Below are positions 1 to 9,121 of a stretch of DNA of 64,000 bases, in pieces. How positions within the stretch are numbered: position 1 is the stretch's first letter; every line of letters begins with the position of its first letter. The notes beneath the pieces are model-generated. The model was not told the DNA's origin and did no database searches. It was given only the letters and a program-made list of their open reading frames with translations. Source of the stretch: Castellaniella sp. S9 (GTDB lineage: Bacteria > Pseudomonadota > Gammaproteobacteria > Burkholderiales > Burkholderiaceae_B); the NCBI RefSeq assembly GCF_027257175.1, contig NZ_JAPFGD010000004.1:343589-407588 (forward strand), written 5' to 3'. A program made the position numbers and the translations under genes.

Positions 1-81
1 GGGTCCATCCTCCGGCGCACGCCTGAAATCCCCCGCACAAAAAGAATCCGCAGCGCCTTGCGGATCCATTCGGAGACAAGC

Positions 82-1155
82 ATGACGACAAGTCGCAGGA
101 CCGTCCTTCTTTCGCTGGCGGCCATGGCCGCCGCCCCCCGCGTGTATGCGCAATCCTCCAAGCCGCTGGACGTCGTCTTCCTGTACGACAACCCGATCGG
201 CGACGTGGGCTGGGTGCGGCAACATGAAAACGGCCGCCTCGCCCTGGAAAAAGCCCTGGGCGGCAAGATCAAGACCCGCTACGTGCAGGTGGCCGCCGGC
301 GCCGATTCCGAGCGCGTCATGCGCACCCTGGCGCAGGGCGGTGCCGACCTGATCTACGGCGTGACCTTCGGCTACATGACGCCCATGTCCAAGGTCGCCA
401 AGCAGTTCCCCAAGACCATCTTCATGAACTGCCAGGGCTTCATGACCGGCAAGAACATGGGGGTGTACGCGGCGCGCACCTACCAGGGCTTCTACATGAA
501 CGGCTATCTGGCCGCCAAGATGAGCAAGACCGGCGTCATCGGCTTCATCGCCTCCATGCCCGTCCCGGAAGTCATCCAGGACATCAACGCCATGATGATC
601 GCCATGCGCAGCGTCAACCCCGAGGCCGTGGCCAAGGTCACCTGGCTGAACACCTGGTACGACCCGGGCCGCGAGCGCGAGGCGGCCAATGCGCTGCTGT
701 CCGACGGCGCCGACATCCTGATCTCCGAGCTGTCCTCGCCCGTGGCGGTCCAGGTGGCCCAGGAAAAAGGCGTCTACGCGGCGACCTTCCAGAGCGACAT
801 GTCCAAGTACGGCAAGTCGCAGCTGAGCTGTGCCTTGCTCGACTGGTCCCACTTCTATATCCGCAACACCCAGGCGGTCCTGGACAAGACCTGGACATCG
901 CACAACGACTGGCTGGGCGTCAAGGATGACGCGGTCCGGATGATCGCGCTGCATGACGACATCCCGGCGGACGTCAAGGAACAGGTGCTCAAGCTCGAGG
1001 CTGGCTTCGCGGACGGCACGCTGCAGCCCTTCACCGGCCCCATCGTCGACCAGGACGGCAAGGAACGCGTCCCCGCGGGCACGACGCTCACCGACGAGCA
1101 GAAGCACAAGATCGACTGGCTGGCCGCCGGCATCCAGGGACGCCTGCCGTCCTGA
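82..1155 (+). CDS. BMP-family ABC transporter substrate-binding protein (purine/nucleoside type)
   Basis: Periplasmic binding protein of the BMP (Bmp/PnrA) family, which captures nucleosides or related purines for an ABC importer. The ATG at 82 was chosen because GGAG sits six bases upstream; an in-frame start at 58 lacks such a site. Residues 1-23 form a signal peptide with a twin-arginine-like SRRTVLL stretch and an AQ cleavage site. The mature part carries the family's early DVGW segment and the YQGFYMNGYLAA region. It is first in an operon with two permeases, an ATPase, a deaminase and xanthine-dehydrogenase-type subunits, which makes a purine or related heterocycle the likely ligand. The ligand itself is inferred from context. 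Confidence 0.9.
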   Translation: MTTSRRTVLLSLAAMAAAPRVYAQSSKPLDVVFLYDNPIGDVGWVRQHENGRLALEKALGGKIKTRYVQVAAGADSERVMRTLAQGGADLIYGVTFGYMTPMSKVAKQFPKTIFMNCQGFMTGKNMGVYAARTYQGFYMNGYLAAKMSKTGVIGFIASMPVPEVIQDINAMMIAMRSVNPEAVAKVTWLNTWYDPGREREAANALLSDGADILISELSSPVAVQVAQEKGVYAATFQSDMSKYGKSQLSCALLDWSHFYIRNTQAVLDKTWTSHNDWLGVKDDAVRMIALHDDIPADVKEQVLKLEAGFADGTLQPFTGPIVDQDGKERVPAGTTLTDEQKHKIDWLAAGIQGRLPS

Positions 1156-1186
1156 GCAACCCGCCTTCCAGTGAGGGACGATCCGC

Positions 1187-2767
1187 ATGACAGCAAACCT
1201 CGTACCCCCGGTGTCGGGCCCGCGGCTTGAAATCCGCGGCCTGACCAAGGCGTATCCAGGCATCGTGGCCAACGACCGGGTGGACTTGACCGTCCAGCCC
1301 GGCGAGATCCACGCCGTGCTCGGCGAGAACGGCGCCGGCAAGAGCACCCTCATGAAGAGCATCTACGGCGTGGTGCGGCCCGATGCCGGCGAGATCCGCT
1401 GGGAGGGCAAGCCGGTCACGATCCACAGCCCAGGCCACGCCCGGGAACTGGGCATCGGCATGGTATTCCAGCATTTCTCGCTGTTCGAGACGCTGACCGT
1501 GACCGAGAACGCGGCGCTGGCGCTGCCCGGCAAGCCCGACCTGAAGGACCTGGCGGCGCGCATCGAGGCGGTCTCGCGCCGCTATGGGCTGGCCATCGAT
1601 CCGCGCCGCGCCATCCACACCTTGTCGGTGGGCGAGCGCCAGCGGGTCGAGATCATCCGCTGCCTGCTGCAGAATCCGCGCCTGCTGATCATGGACGAAC
1701 CCACCTCCGTCCTCACGCCGCAGGCGGTGGACAAGCTGTTCGATACCTTGCGCCAATTGTCCGAGGGCGGCTGCAGCATCCTGTACATCAGCCACAAGCT
1801 GCACGAGATCAAGGCCTTGTGCAATGCGGTGACCGTGCTGCGCGGCGGCCGGGTGATCGGCACCTGCGATCCCCGGCAGGAAACCACGGCGACGATGGCG
1901 CGGCTGATGGTGGGCGCCGAGGTCCAGACCTGCGAAGCCTCGGAATCCAGCGTGGTGGGCGCCCCGGTGCTGGTGGTCGAGGGTCTGTCCAAGCCGGCCG
2001 ACGATATATTCGGCACCGACCTCGAGGACGTGTCCCTGACGGTCCATGGCGGCGAGATCCTCGGCATCGCCGGGGTCTCGGGCAGCGGCCAGCAGGAACT
2101 GCTGGGCCTGCTCTCGGGCGAGGTCCAGGCGCGCGCTGCCGCCTCGATCCGGCTGCTGGGCGTGGATGCGGGGCATCTCGATGCCGCGGCGCGGCGCGGG
2201 CTGGGCCTGGGTTTCGTGCCGGAGGAGCGCCTGGGGCGCGGCGCCGTGCCCGGCATGTCGCTGCTGGAAAACACGCTGCTGACGGCGTTCGGCCAGGGCA
2301 TGGTGGCCCACGGCCTCATCGACGAGCCGGTGGTGGACGCGTTCACGCGGCGCTGCATCGACGAGTTCGGCGTCAAGTGCATCGGCCCGCAGGCGCTGGC
2401 CGACAGCCTGTCGGGCGGCAACCTGCAGAAATTCATCGTGGGCCGCGAAATCCTGCAAGGCCCCAAGGTCCTGGTGGTCGCGCAGCCCACCTGGGGGGTC
2501 GACGTGCAGGCCAGCGCCTTCATCCGCCGTTCGCTGGTGGCGCTGCGGGATCGGGGGGTGGGCATCCTGGTCGTCTCCGACGACCTGGACGAATTGTTCG
2601 AGATCAGCGACCGCATCGCGGTGATCGCCGCCGGCAGGCTGTCGCCGGCCAAGCGGCGGCTGGATACGGACACCGAGGAAGTGGGACTCTGGATGAGTGG
2701 ACTGTGGCCCGACGGCGGCGATGCGCGCGCCCCGGGCAAGACTGGCGAGGCGCGGCATGTGGCTTAA
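1187..2767 (+). CDS. Nucleoside/sugar-type ABC transporter ATP-binding protein, two ATPase domains
   Basis: Energising subunit of the BMP importer (YufO/RbsA-like layout, 526 residues). The first ATPase domain has Walker A GENGAGKS at residues 46-53, signature LSVGERQ and Walker B LLIMDEPTS. The second has the degenerate SGSGQQ P-loop, signature LSGGNLQ and VVAQPTWGVD in place of a canonical Walker B, as is normal for the second half of this family. It overlaps the next gene by 11 bases, which indicates translational coupling. Cytoplasmic face of the inner membrane. Confidence 0.92.
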   Translation: MTANLVPPVSGPRLEIRGLTKAYPGIVANDRVDLTVQPGEIHAVLGENGAGKSTLMKSIYGVVRPDAGEIRWEGKPVTIHSPGHARELGIGMVFQHFSLFETLTVTENAALALPGKPDLKDLAARIEAVSRRYGLAIDPRRAIHTLSVGERQRVEIIRCLLQNPRLLIMDEPTSVLTPQAVDKLFDTLRQLSEGGCSILYISHKLHEIKALCNAVTVLRGGRVIGTCDPRQETTATMARLMVGAEVQTCEASESSVVGAPVLVVEGLSKPADDIFGTDLEDVSLTVHGGEILGIAGVSGSGQQELLGLLSGEVQARAAASIRLLGVDAGHLDAAARRGLGLGFVPEERLGRGAVPGMSLLENTLLTAFGQGMVAHGLIDEPVVDAFTRRCIDEFGVKCIGPQALADSLSGGNLQKFIVGREILQGPKVLVVAQPTWGVDVQASAFIRRSLVALRDRGVGILVVSDDLDELFEISDRIAVIAAGRLSPAKRRLDTDTEEVGLWMSGLWPDGGDARAPGKTGEARHVA

Positions 2768-3851
2768 ATTGGAACGCAGACCCCAGCCTTCGAAGGCCAT
2801 GCGGTACGGGTCGCCGCTGATCACGCTGCTGTTGACGGCGGTCATCGGGACGGCCCTGTTCATTTTCCTAGGACGCGATCCGCTCGAGGCCTTCCACGCC
2901 TTGTTCGTCACGCCGCTCAGCAGCCTGTTCGGCATCGGCGAATTGCTGATCAAGGCCTCGCCGCTGATGCTGATCGCCATCGGCCTGACGATCGGCTTTC
3001 GCGCCAACGTCTGGAACATCGGCGGCGAGGGCCAGCTGGTCATGGGGGCCATCGCGGGCGGCGGCCTGGCCATTTATTTCCACGACAGCGACAGCCTGTT
3101 CCTGCTGCCGGCGATGGTGCTGGCCGGGGCGCTGGGCGGCGCGCTGTGGGCGGCGATCCCGGCGTTTCTGCGCACGCGCTTCAATGCCAACGAGATCCTC
3201 ACCACCTTGATGCTGAACTACATCGCGCTGCTGTTCCTGGGCTATCTGGTCTATGGTCCCTGGCGCGATCCGGCCGCCTTCAACCTGCCGCAGTCCCGCG
3301 TGTTCGAATCCGCGGCGCTGTATCCCATCCTGATCGAGGGCACGCGGCTGAACGCCAGCCTGTTCGTTGCGCTGGCCGCCGTCGCCGCGGGCTGGTTCTT
3401 CATGCGCCGCTGCTTCCTCGGCTATCAGATGCGGGTCGCCGGCCTGTCGGATCCCGCCGCCCGCTACTCGGGCATCAAGTCCAGGCGCATCGTCTGGGTC
3501 AGCATGCTGATCGGCGGCGTGGCCTCGGGCGTGGCCGGCATCGGCGAGGTGGCCGGCCCGGTCGGCCAGCTGCTGCCGGTGGTCTCGCCGGGCTACGGCT
3601 TTGCCGCCATCATCGTCGCCTTCGTCGGGCGCCTGCATCCGGTGGGCATCGTGCTCGCCAGCCTGCTGATGGCCCTGCTGTACCTGGGCGGCGAGGCCGC
3701 GCAAATGAGCCTGAACCTGCCCGCGGCCATCACCGGCCTGTTCCAGGGCATGCTGCTGTTCATCCTGCTGGGCACCGAAGTCTTCATCACTTATCGGCTG
3801 CGCTTCACGGGCTTTCCCGCGCGCCGTACCGTCCAAGGAGCGACCGCCTGA
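2757..3851 (+). CDS. ABC transporter permease, nucleoside/purine type (first)
   Basis: Polytopic inner-membrane permease of 364 residues in the BPD_transp_2 family, partner of the BMP-type binding protein. The ATG at 2757 (MWLKLERR) lies inside the end of the ATPase gene and gives the usual cytoplasmic N-terminus before the first membrane segment. Hydrophobic helices run through the protein, and the family-typical GFRANVWNIGGEGQ stretch is near residue 80. Its stop overlaps the start of the second permease (TGATG), so the two are probably made in equal amounts. Confidence 0.9.
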   Translation: MWLKLERRPQPSKAMRYGSPLITLLLTAVIGTALFIFLGRDPLEAFHALFVTPLSSLFGIGELLIKASPLMLIAIGLTIGFRANVWNIGGEGQLVMGAIAGGGLAIYFHDSDSLFLLPAMVLAGALGGALWAAIPAFLRTRFNANEILTTLMLNYIALLFLGYLVYGPWRDPAAFNLPQSRVFESAALYPILIEGTRLNASLFVALAAVAAGWFFMRRCFLGYQMRVAGLSDPAARYSGIKSRRIVWVSMLIGGVASGVAGIGEVAGPVGQLLPVVSPGYGFAAIIVAFVGRLHPVGIVLASLLMALLYLGGEAAQMSLNLPAAITGLFQGMLLFILLGTEVFITYRLRFTGFPARRTVQGATA

Positions 3852-4771
3852 TGGAACTGCTGCTTCCGATCCTCATCGCCACGATTCCCGCGGGCACGGC
3901 CGTCCTGTTCGCCGCTCTCGGCGAACTCGTGGTGGAAAAATCCGGGGTCCTGAACCTCGGCGTGGAAGGCATGATGCTGGTGGGGGCGATCGCCGCCTTC
4001 GCCGTCGCCTCCACCACCGGCAACCTGTGGCTGGGCGTCAACGCCGGCATACTGGCCGGCATGGTGATGGCGCTGCTGTTCGCCTTCCTCACCCTGACCC
4101 TGATGGCCAACCAGATTGCCTGCGGGCTGGCGCTGACGATATTCGGCGTGGGCCTGAGCGCCTACGTCGGCCAGTCCTACCTGAACATCGTGCTGCCGGT
4201 CCAGCCCGAGATCGAGATCCCCTTGCTGTCTGACCTGCCGGTGGTGGGCCGGCTGCTGTTCGCGCACCAGCCGCTGGTGTACGTGTCCTGGTTCGTGTTC
4301 GCGGGCATCTGGTGGTTCCTGTATCGCAGCCGCTCGGGCCTGACCCTGCGCGCGGTCGGCGAGTCGCCGTCCTCGGCCCATGCGCTGGGCTATTCCGTGA
4401 TCGGCATCCGCTACCTGGCGATCCTGTTCGGCGGCGCGATGGCGGGCCTGGGCGGCGCCTTCCTGGCCACGATGTACACCCCCATGTGGGTCGAGGGCAT
4501 GACGGCCGGGCGCGGGTGGATCGCGCTGGCGCTGGTCGTCTTCGGCACCTGGCGGCCCGGCCGGGTCATGCTGGGCGCCTACCTGTTCGGCGGCATCACG
4601 GTGGCCCAGCTGTTTGCCCAGAGCCGCGGCGTGGCGGTGTCCTCGCACCTGCTGTCCATGCTGCCTTATATCGCCACGGTCGCGGTGCTGGTCGCGATCT
4701 CCAGCAACCCCGTGCGCATCCGCCTGCACACCCCGGCCTCGCTGGGACGCTTGTTCGAACGCACCTCGTAA
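3851..4771 (+). CDS. ABC transporter permease, nucleoside/purine type (second)
   Basis: Second inner-membrane permease of the importer, 306 residues. The start at 3851 overlaps the preceding stop. Near residue 35 it carries the family-typical EKSGVLNLGVEGMM stretch, and it has about eight hydrophobic segments. With the first permease it would form the heterodimeric channel served by the double ATPase. Reading frames that extend upstream of 3851 are overlap with the first permease and are not part of this protein. Confidence 0.9.
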   Translation: MELLLPILIATIPAGTAVLFAALGELVVEKSGVLNLGVEGMMLVGAIAAFAVASTTGNLWLGVNAGILAGMVMALLFAFLTLTLMANQIACGLALTIFGVGLSAYVGQSYLNIVLPVQPEIEIPLLSDLPVVGRLLFAHQPLVYVSWFVFAGIWWFLYRSRSGLTLRAVGESPSSAHALGYSVIGIRYLAILFGGAMAGLGGAFLATMYTPMWVEGMTAGRGWIALALVVFGTWRPGRVMLGAYLFGGITVAQLFAQSRGVAVSSHLLSMLPYIATVAVLVAISSNPVRIRLHTPASLGRLFERTS

Positions 4772-4807
4772 GGCGGCGCTGACCCCGCCGTTCACATAGG
4801 AACCGCC

Positions 4808-5326
4808 ATGAATACCGACATCCGCGACCTGCCCGCCGAAAGGACCGCCCCCACGCGGGAACAGATCATCCGCCACCTGCTGCGCAGCAACGAGGTCGCC
4901 AAGCGCGCCATCGGCCTGGGCTGCCATCCCTTCGGCGCCATCCTGGTCGCACCCGACCATGAAACCGTGCTGATCGAGCAGTGCAACATCGACACCGTGC
5001 ACCATGCCGAGGCGGAGCTCGCGCGCATCGCCTCGCGCAACTTCCGGCCCGAATACCTCTGGCATTGCACCCTGTACACCTCGGTCGAGCCCTGCTGCAT
5101 GTGCGCCGGGACCGCCTACTGGGCCAATATCGGCCGCGTGGTCTTCGGCCTGACCGAGGCCGAGCTGCTGCAGGCCACGGGCGACCACGACGAGAACCCG
5201 ACGATGAGCGTGTCCTCGCGCTATGTCTACGACCACTGCCAGAAGGACGTCGAGCTGATCGGTCCGGTGCCCGAGGTGATTCCCGAGGTCGGCGCCTTGC
5301 AGCGTGAATTCTGGGCCAGCCGCTGA
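4808..5326 (+). CDS. Zinc-dependent nucleobase/nucleoside deaminase (guanine deaminase-like)
   Basis: Member of the cytidine/deoxycytidylate deaminase fold, 172 residues. The zinc and proton-shuttle motif HAE is at residues 66-68 and the second zinc motif PCxxC at residues 95-99. The family includes TadA, GuaD and cytosine deaminases. Its place between a purine-type importer and xanthine-dehydrogenase-type subunits favours deamination of an imported purine, for example guanine to xanthine, which the dehydrogenase would then oxidise. The specificity is inferred from neighbours; a TadA role is less likely here because it sits in a catabolic operon. Confidence 0.8.
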   Translation: MNTDIRDLPAERTAPTREQIIRHLLRSNEVAKRAIGLGCHPFGAILVAPDHETVLIEQCNIDTVHHAEAELARIASRNFRPEYLWHCTLYTSVEPCCMCAGTAYWANIGRVVFGLTEAELLQATGDHDENPTMSVSSRYVYDHCQKDVELIGPVPEVIPEVGALQREFWASR

Positions 5327-5349
5327 ACGTTCAAAAACCGGATCGACGC

Positions 5350-6225
5350 ATGAAATTCTTTCGTCCCGCCCACCTGTCAGAGGCCTTGAGCATCAAGGCG
5401 GAGTTCCCCGATTGCGTGCCGATCGCCGGCGGGACGGACCTGATGGTGATGATCAATTTCGATCGGCGCCGGCCGGCCGCGCTGATGGACCTGGGCGGCA
5501 TCGCCGAACTGCGCGCCATCGACGAGGGCGCCGACGGCCGCCTGCGCATCGGCGCCGGCGTGACCTGCCGGCGGCTGCACGAGGACTATGCGGACGCATT
5601 GCCCGCGCTGGCCACGGCGGCCGGCACGGTGGGCTCGCCGCAGATCCGCAACCGCGCCACGATCGGCGGCAACCTCGCCACCGCATCGCCCGCCGGCGAC
5701 ACGCTGCCGCCGCTGGTGGCCGCCGGCGCGGTGGTGGAGCTGGCCTCGACCCGCGGGACGCGGCGCCTGCCCCTCGAGGAATTCCTCGTCGGCCCCAAGC
5801 GCAGCGCCCTGCGGCCCGACGAACTGATCGCGGCCATCGAGGTGCCGCGCCGCAGCGGCCCGCAGCTGTTCTCCAAGGTCGGCACGCGCAACGCCATGGT
5901 GATCTCGATCTCCAGCCTCGCCCTCGAGCTGCGGCCGGCGGCGCGCGAGATCCGCTGCGCCATCGGATCCGCGGCGCCCAAGGTCCTGCGGGTCGCGGGG
6001 ACCGAGGCGCTGGCGGCGTCCTTGCCCTGGCCGGCGGACGGCGAGCCGGCGCGCGCCCTGGGCGGCGACCTGCTGCACGCGTTCGGCGAACTGGTGGGCG
6101 GGGCCTGCTCGCCGATCGACGACGTGCGCGGATCGGCCCGCTACCGGCGGCGTTCGCTGGAGGTGCTGGCGCGGCGCAACCTGACTTGGGCCTGGCAATC
6201 CCTGGGAGGAACATCATGCAACTGA
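5350..6225 (+). CDS. Molybdenum hydroxylase FAD-binding subunit (xanthine dehydrogenase family)
   Basis: FAD subunit (CoxM/XdhB type, 291 residues) of a three-part molybdenum hydroxylase. The N-terminal AGGTDLMV motif and the TIGGNLATASPAGD motif near residue 110 are the classic FAD contacts of this family. The C-terminal CO-dehydrogenase flavoprotein domain follows. It overlaps the next gene by ten bases. It passes electrons from the iron-sulfur subunit to an acceptor such as NAD+. Confidence 0.9.
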   Translation: MKFFRPAHLSEALSIKAEFPDCVPIAGGTDLMVMINFDRRRPAALMDLGGIAELRAIDEGADGRLRIGAGVTCRRLHEDYADALPALATAAGTVGSPQIRNRATIGGNLATASPAGDTLPPLVAAGAVVELASTRGTRRLPLEEFLVGPKRSALRPDELIAAIEVPRRSGPQLFSKVGTRNAMVISISSLALELRPAAREIRCAIGSAAPKVLRVAGTEALAASLPWPADGEPARALGGDLLHAFGELVGGACSPIDDVRGSARYRRRSLEVLARRNLTWAWQSLGGTSCN

Positions 6226-6689
6226 CATGCACCGTCAATGGCCGCGCCTATGCCGCCGAGGACGTCTGGGAGGGCGAATCCCTGCTGTACGTGCTGCGCG
6301 AGCGCTTCGGGCTCTACGGCTCCAAGAACGCCTGCGAGCAGGGCGAGTGCGGATCCTGCACGGTCCTGATCGACGGCGACCCCGTGTGCGCCTGCCTGGT
6401 CGCGGCCGGCCAGGCCGAGGGCGCGCACATCACCACGGTCGAGGGCGTGGCCGATGGCGGCGGATTGGCCGCCGTCCAGGCGGCGCTCACCGAAACCGGC
6501 GGCGTCCAATGCGGGTTCTGTACGCCGGGGATCGTGGTCGCGGCGCACGAGCTGCTGTCCCGCAACGCCGCGCCCAGCCGCCTGGACATCCGCGAGGCGC
6601 TGGCCGGCAACCTGTGCCGCTGCACGGGCTACGAACAAATCATCGAGGCGGTCGAGCGGGCGGCCGTGCGCATGAAGGCCGGGGCCTAG
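6216..6689 (+). CDS. Molybdenum hydroxylase [2Fe-2S] subunit
   Basis: Small iron-sulfur subunit of 157 residues. The plant-type ferredoxin cluster motif CEQGECGSC is followed by a further cysteine for the first cluster; the C-terminal CGFCTPG and CRC motifs bind the second cluster, the standard layout of XdhC/CoxS-type subunits. The ATG at 6216 is inside the end of the FAD-subunit gene with GGGAGGA just upstream. It relays electrons from the molybdenum centre to FAD. Confidence 0.92.
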   Translation: MQLTCTVNGRAYAAEDVWEGESLLYVLRERFGLYGSKNACEQGECGSCTVLIDGDPVCACLVAAGQAEGAHITTVEGVADGGGLAAVQAALTETGGVQCGFCTPGIVVAAHELLSRNAAPSRLDIREALAGNLCRCTGYEQIIEAVERAAVRMKAGA

Positions 6690-6730
6690 GCCAGTGCCGC
6701 GTCCCGCGCTATTTTCAAGGTAGAGAACCC

Positions 6731-9088
6731 ATGGGCACATTTTCCAAGCAGGGGGCGGTCGACGCCCCGTCGTCCCGCCGCGGCCGGATCGGCGATTCCC
6801 CGGTGCGGCCCGACGCCGCGCCCAAGGTCACGGGCGGATTCGAGTACGCCTCCGACTTGACCGCGCCGGACATGCTGTGGGGGGCGACGCTGCGCAGCCC
6901 GCATGCCCATGCCCGCATCCTGGCCATCGATACCCGCGAAGCGCAGGCGCTGCCGGGCGTGCATGCCGTCCTGACGGCCGCGGACGTGCCCGGCCTGAAC
7001 CGCCACGGCCTCGAACGGCCGGACCAGCCCGTCATCGCCGAGGACATCGTGCGCTACGAGGGCGAGCCCGTCGTCATCGTCGCGGCCACGCATCCCGAGA
7101 TCGCCCGGCGCGCGCTCGAGGCCGTGCATGTCGAATACGAGGTGCTGGAACCCCTCATCGATCCCTGGGCGGCGGCCTTCGACCCGGACCTGCGCCGGAT
7201 TCATCCGGACGGCAACATCGTGCGGCACATCCCCGTGCGGCGCGGCGACCTGGACGCCGCGCGGGCCGCATCGGACGTGGTGGTCTCGGGAGAATACGAG
7301 GTCGGCATGCAGGACCAGGCCTTCCTCGGCCCCGAGGCCGGCCTGGCGCGCGCCTTGCCCGGCGGCGGCGTCCAGCTGCAGGTCGCCTCGCAATGGATCC
7401 ATTACGACCGCATGCAGATCGCGCGCGCGCTGGACCTGCCGACCGATCGCGTGCGGGTGGCGCTGTCGGGCATCGGCGGAGCCTTCGGCGGCCGCGAAGA
7501 CCTGACCGTCCACGTGCATGCCTGCATGCTGGCGCTGCGCACCGGCCGTCCCGTCAAGATGATGTACAACCGCGAGGAATCCTTTCACGGGCACGTCCAT
7601 CGCCATCCCGTGCGCATGCGCTACGAGCATGGCGCCAGCCGCGACGGCGTCCTCCAGTACGTCCGCGCCACCATCGTCTTCGACGGCGGCCCGTATGCCT
7701 CCTGCTCGCCCGAGGTCATCTTCAATGCGGCCGTGTACGGGGCGGGACCCTATGTGACGCGCGCGACGCGCAACGACTGCTACGCGGTGTTCACCAACAA
7801 TCCGGTCTGCGGCGCCATGCGGGGCTTCGGCGCGGTCCAGGTGGCCGTCGGCTACGAGGCGCAGATGGACAAGCTGGCCCACGCCCTGGGCATGGATCCG
7901 GTCGACTTCCGGCAAAAGAACGCCCTGGCGCAGGGCGCCGTCATGCCGACCACCGGCCAGCCCGTCACGGCGCCGGCGCCCGTGGCCGAGATGCTGCAAC
8001 TGGTGCGCGGCCTGCCGCTGCCGCCGTCCAGGGACGACGACCAGCGCAATATGCCGGGCGGCCTGGCCAGCACGACCCGCGGCGAGGGCGTCCGGCGGGG
8101 CGTGGGCTATGCGGTGGGCTTCAAGAACGTCGCCTTCGGCGAGGGCGCGGACGACCACTCGACCGCCAGCGTCCGGCTGGAACGGATCGGCGGCGAGCCC
8201 GTCGCCACCGTGGGCACCGCGGCGGCCGAGGTGGGGCAGGGCATCTACACGGTCCTTGGCCAGATCGTCCGCGAGGAGCTCGGCGACATCGAGGTGCGCT
8301 TCGAGACCGGCGACACGACCCTGGGCGACCCGGGCGCCACCTCCGCCTCGCGGCAGACTTACATGAGCGGTGGGGCCGTCAAGATGGCGTGCGAGCAGGT
8401 TCGCCAGGCGCTGCTGGCGCGCGCGGCGGGCCGCCTGCCGGCCGGCGCGGCCGGGCCGGTGTTCGACCGCGGCCGGATGGTGTCGCCCGGCATCGACATG
8501 CCGATGTCGGAACTGCTCGATACGCCGATCGTGGAAACGGCCAGGCACCATCACCGGCCGACCGAAACCCTGAATCCGGACAACGGGCAGGGCGCCGTCA
8601 CCCTGCAGTTCGCATTCTGCGCGCACCGGGCGGTGGTCGACGTCGACATCGAGCTGGGGATCATCAAGGTGGTGGCGCTGGACGCCGTGCAGGACGTCGG
8701 CCGGGCGCTCAATCCGACGACCATCACGGGACAGATCCAGGGCGGATCGCTGCAGGGCATGGGGCTGGCGGTGATGGAGGAACTGCTGGTCCACGAAGGC
8801 AAGCTGCGCAATCCCTCGTTCACGGACTACCTCATTCCCACCATCGTCGATGCGCCGTCGATGCAGGTCCGCATCATCGAGCACCCCGACCAGGACGCGC
8901 CCTACGGCCTGCGCGGGGTCGGCGAGCCGCCGACGATCTCCAGCGTCGCCGCCGTCGCCGCGGCCGTGCGGGATGCGACCGGGCTCGCGCTTGCGCGCGT
9001 GCCGGTGCGCGCGGATGATATCGTGTTTGGCGACCCGGCCGACACCGCTCCCGCCGGCAAGGCTGCCGAGGTCGCCGCCATGCAGTAA
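6731..9088 (+). CDS. Xanthine dehydrogenase-type molybdopterin-binding subunit
   Basis: Catalytic subunit of 785 residues that hydroxylates a purine or similar heterocycle at a molybdopterin centre. Three residues match purine hydroxylases: FGGRE (E256, corresponding to bovine XDH Glu802), MRGFG (R364, Arg880) and GVGEPP (E732, the catalytic Glu1261). CO dehydrogenases and aldehyde oxidases differ at the first two, so a purine substrate is favoured over CO or aldehydes. The start at 6731 gives MGTFSKQG. It ends 33 bases before the GntR gene. Cofactor insertion probably depends on the XdhC-type protein encoded at 9926-10981. Confidence 0.9.
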   Translation: MGTFSKQGAVDAPSSRRGRIGDSPVRPDAAPKVTGGFEYASDLTAPDMLWGATLRSPHAHARILAIDTREAQALPGVHAVLTAADVPGLNRHGLERPDQPVIAEDIVRYEGEPVVIVAATHPEIARRALEAVHVEYEVLEPLIDPWAAAFDPDLRRIHPDGNIVRHIPVRRGDLDAARAASDVVVSGEYEVGMQDQAFLGPEAGLARALPGGGVQLQVASQWIHYDRMQIARALDLPTDRVRVALSGIGGAFGGREDLTVHVHACMLALRTGRPVKMMYNREESFHGHVHRHPVRMRYEHGASRDGVLQYVRATIVFDGGPYASCSPEVIFNAAVYGAGPYVTRATRNDCYAVFTNNPVCGAMRGFGAVQVAVGYEAQMDKLAHALGMDPVDFRQKNALAQGAVMPTTGQPVTAPAPVAEMLQLVRGLPLPPSRDDDQRNMPGGLASTTRGEGVRRGVGYAVGFKNVAFGEGADDHSTASVRLERIGGEPVATVGTAAAEVGQGIYTVLGQIVREELGDIEVRFETGDTTLGDPGATSASRQTYMSGGAVKMACEQVRQALLARAAGRLPAGAAGPVFDRGRMVSPGIDMPMSELLDTPIVETARHHHRPTETLNPDNGQGAVTLQFAFCAHRAVVDVDIELGIIKVVALDAVQDVGRALNPTTITGQIQGGSLQGMGLAVMEELLVHEGKLRNPSFTDYLIPTIVDAPSMQVRIIEHPDQDAPYGLRGVGEPPTISSVAAVAAAVRDATGLALARVPVRADDIVFGDPADTAPAGKAAEVAAMQ

Positions 9089-9121
9089 GGCCCCGGCCGA
9101 AAAAAGAATGCATCCGACCGA

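Noticed and set aside
1..81. Operator or promoter for the purine operon at the window's left edge
   Set aside because: The 81 bases contain a ribosome-binding site and a short ATCCGC/GCGGAT inverted repeat but no convincing promoter or TTGTNNACAA box; the control region is probably outside the window.
1088..3073. Long open frame antisense to the ABC ATPase gene
   Set aside because: High G+C creates long open frames on the opposite strand. This one has no recognisable domain, a biased composition, and lies over clear ABC transporter genes.
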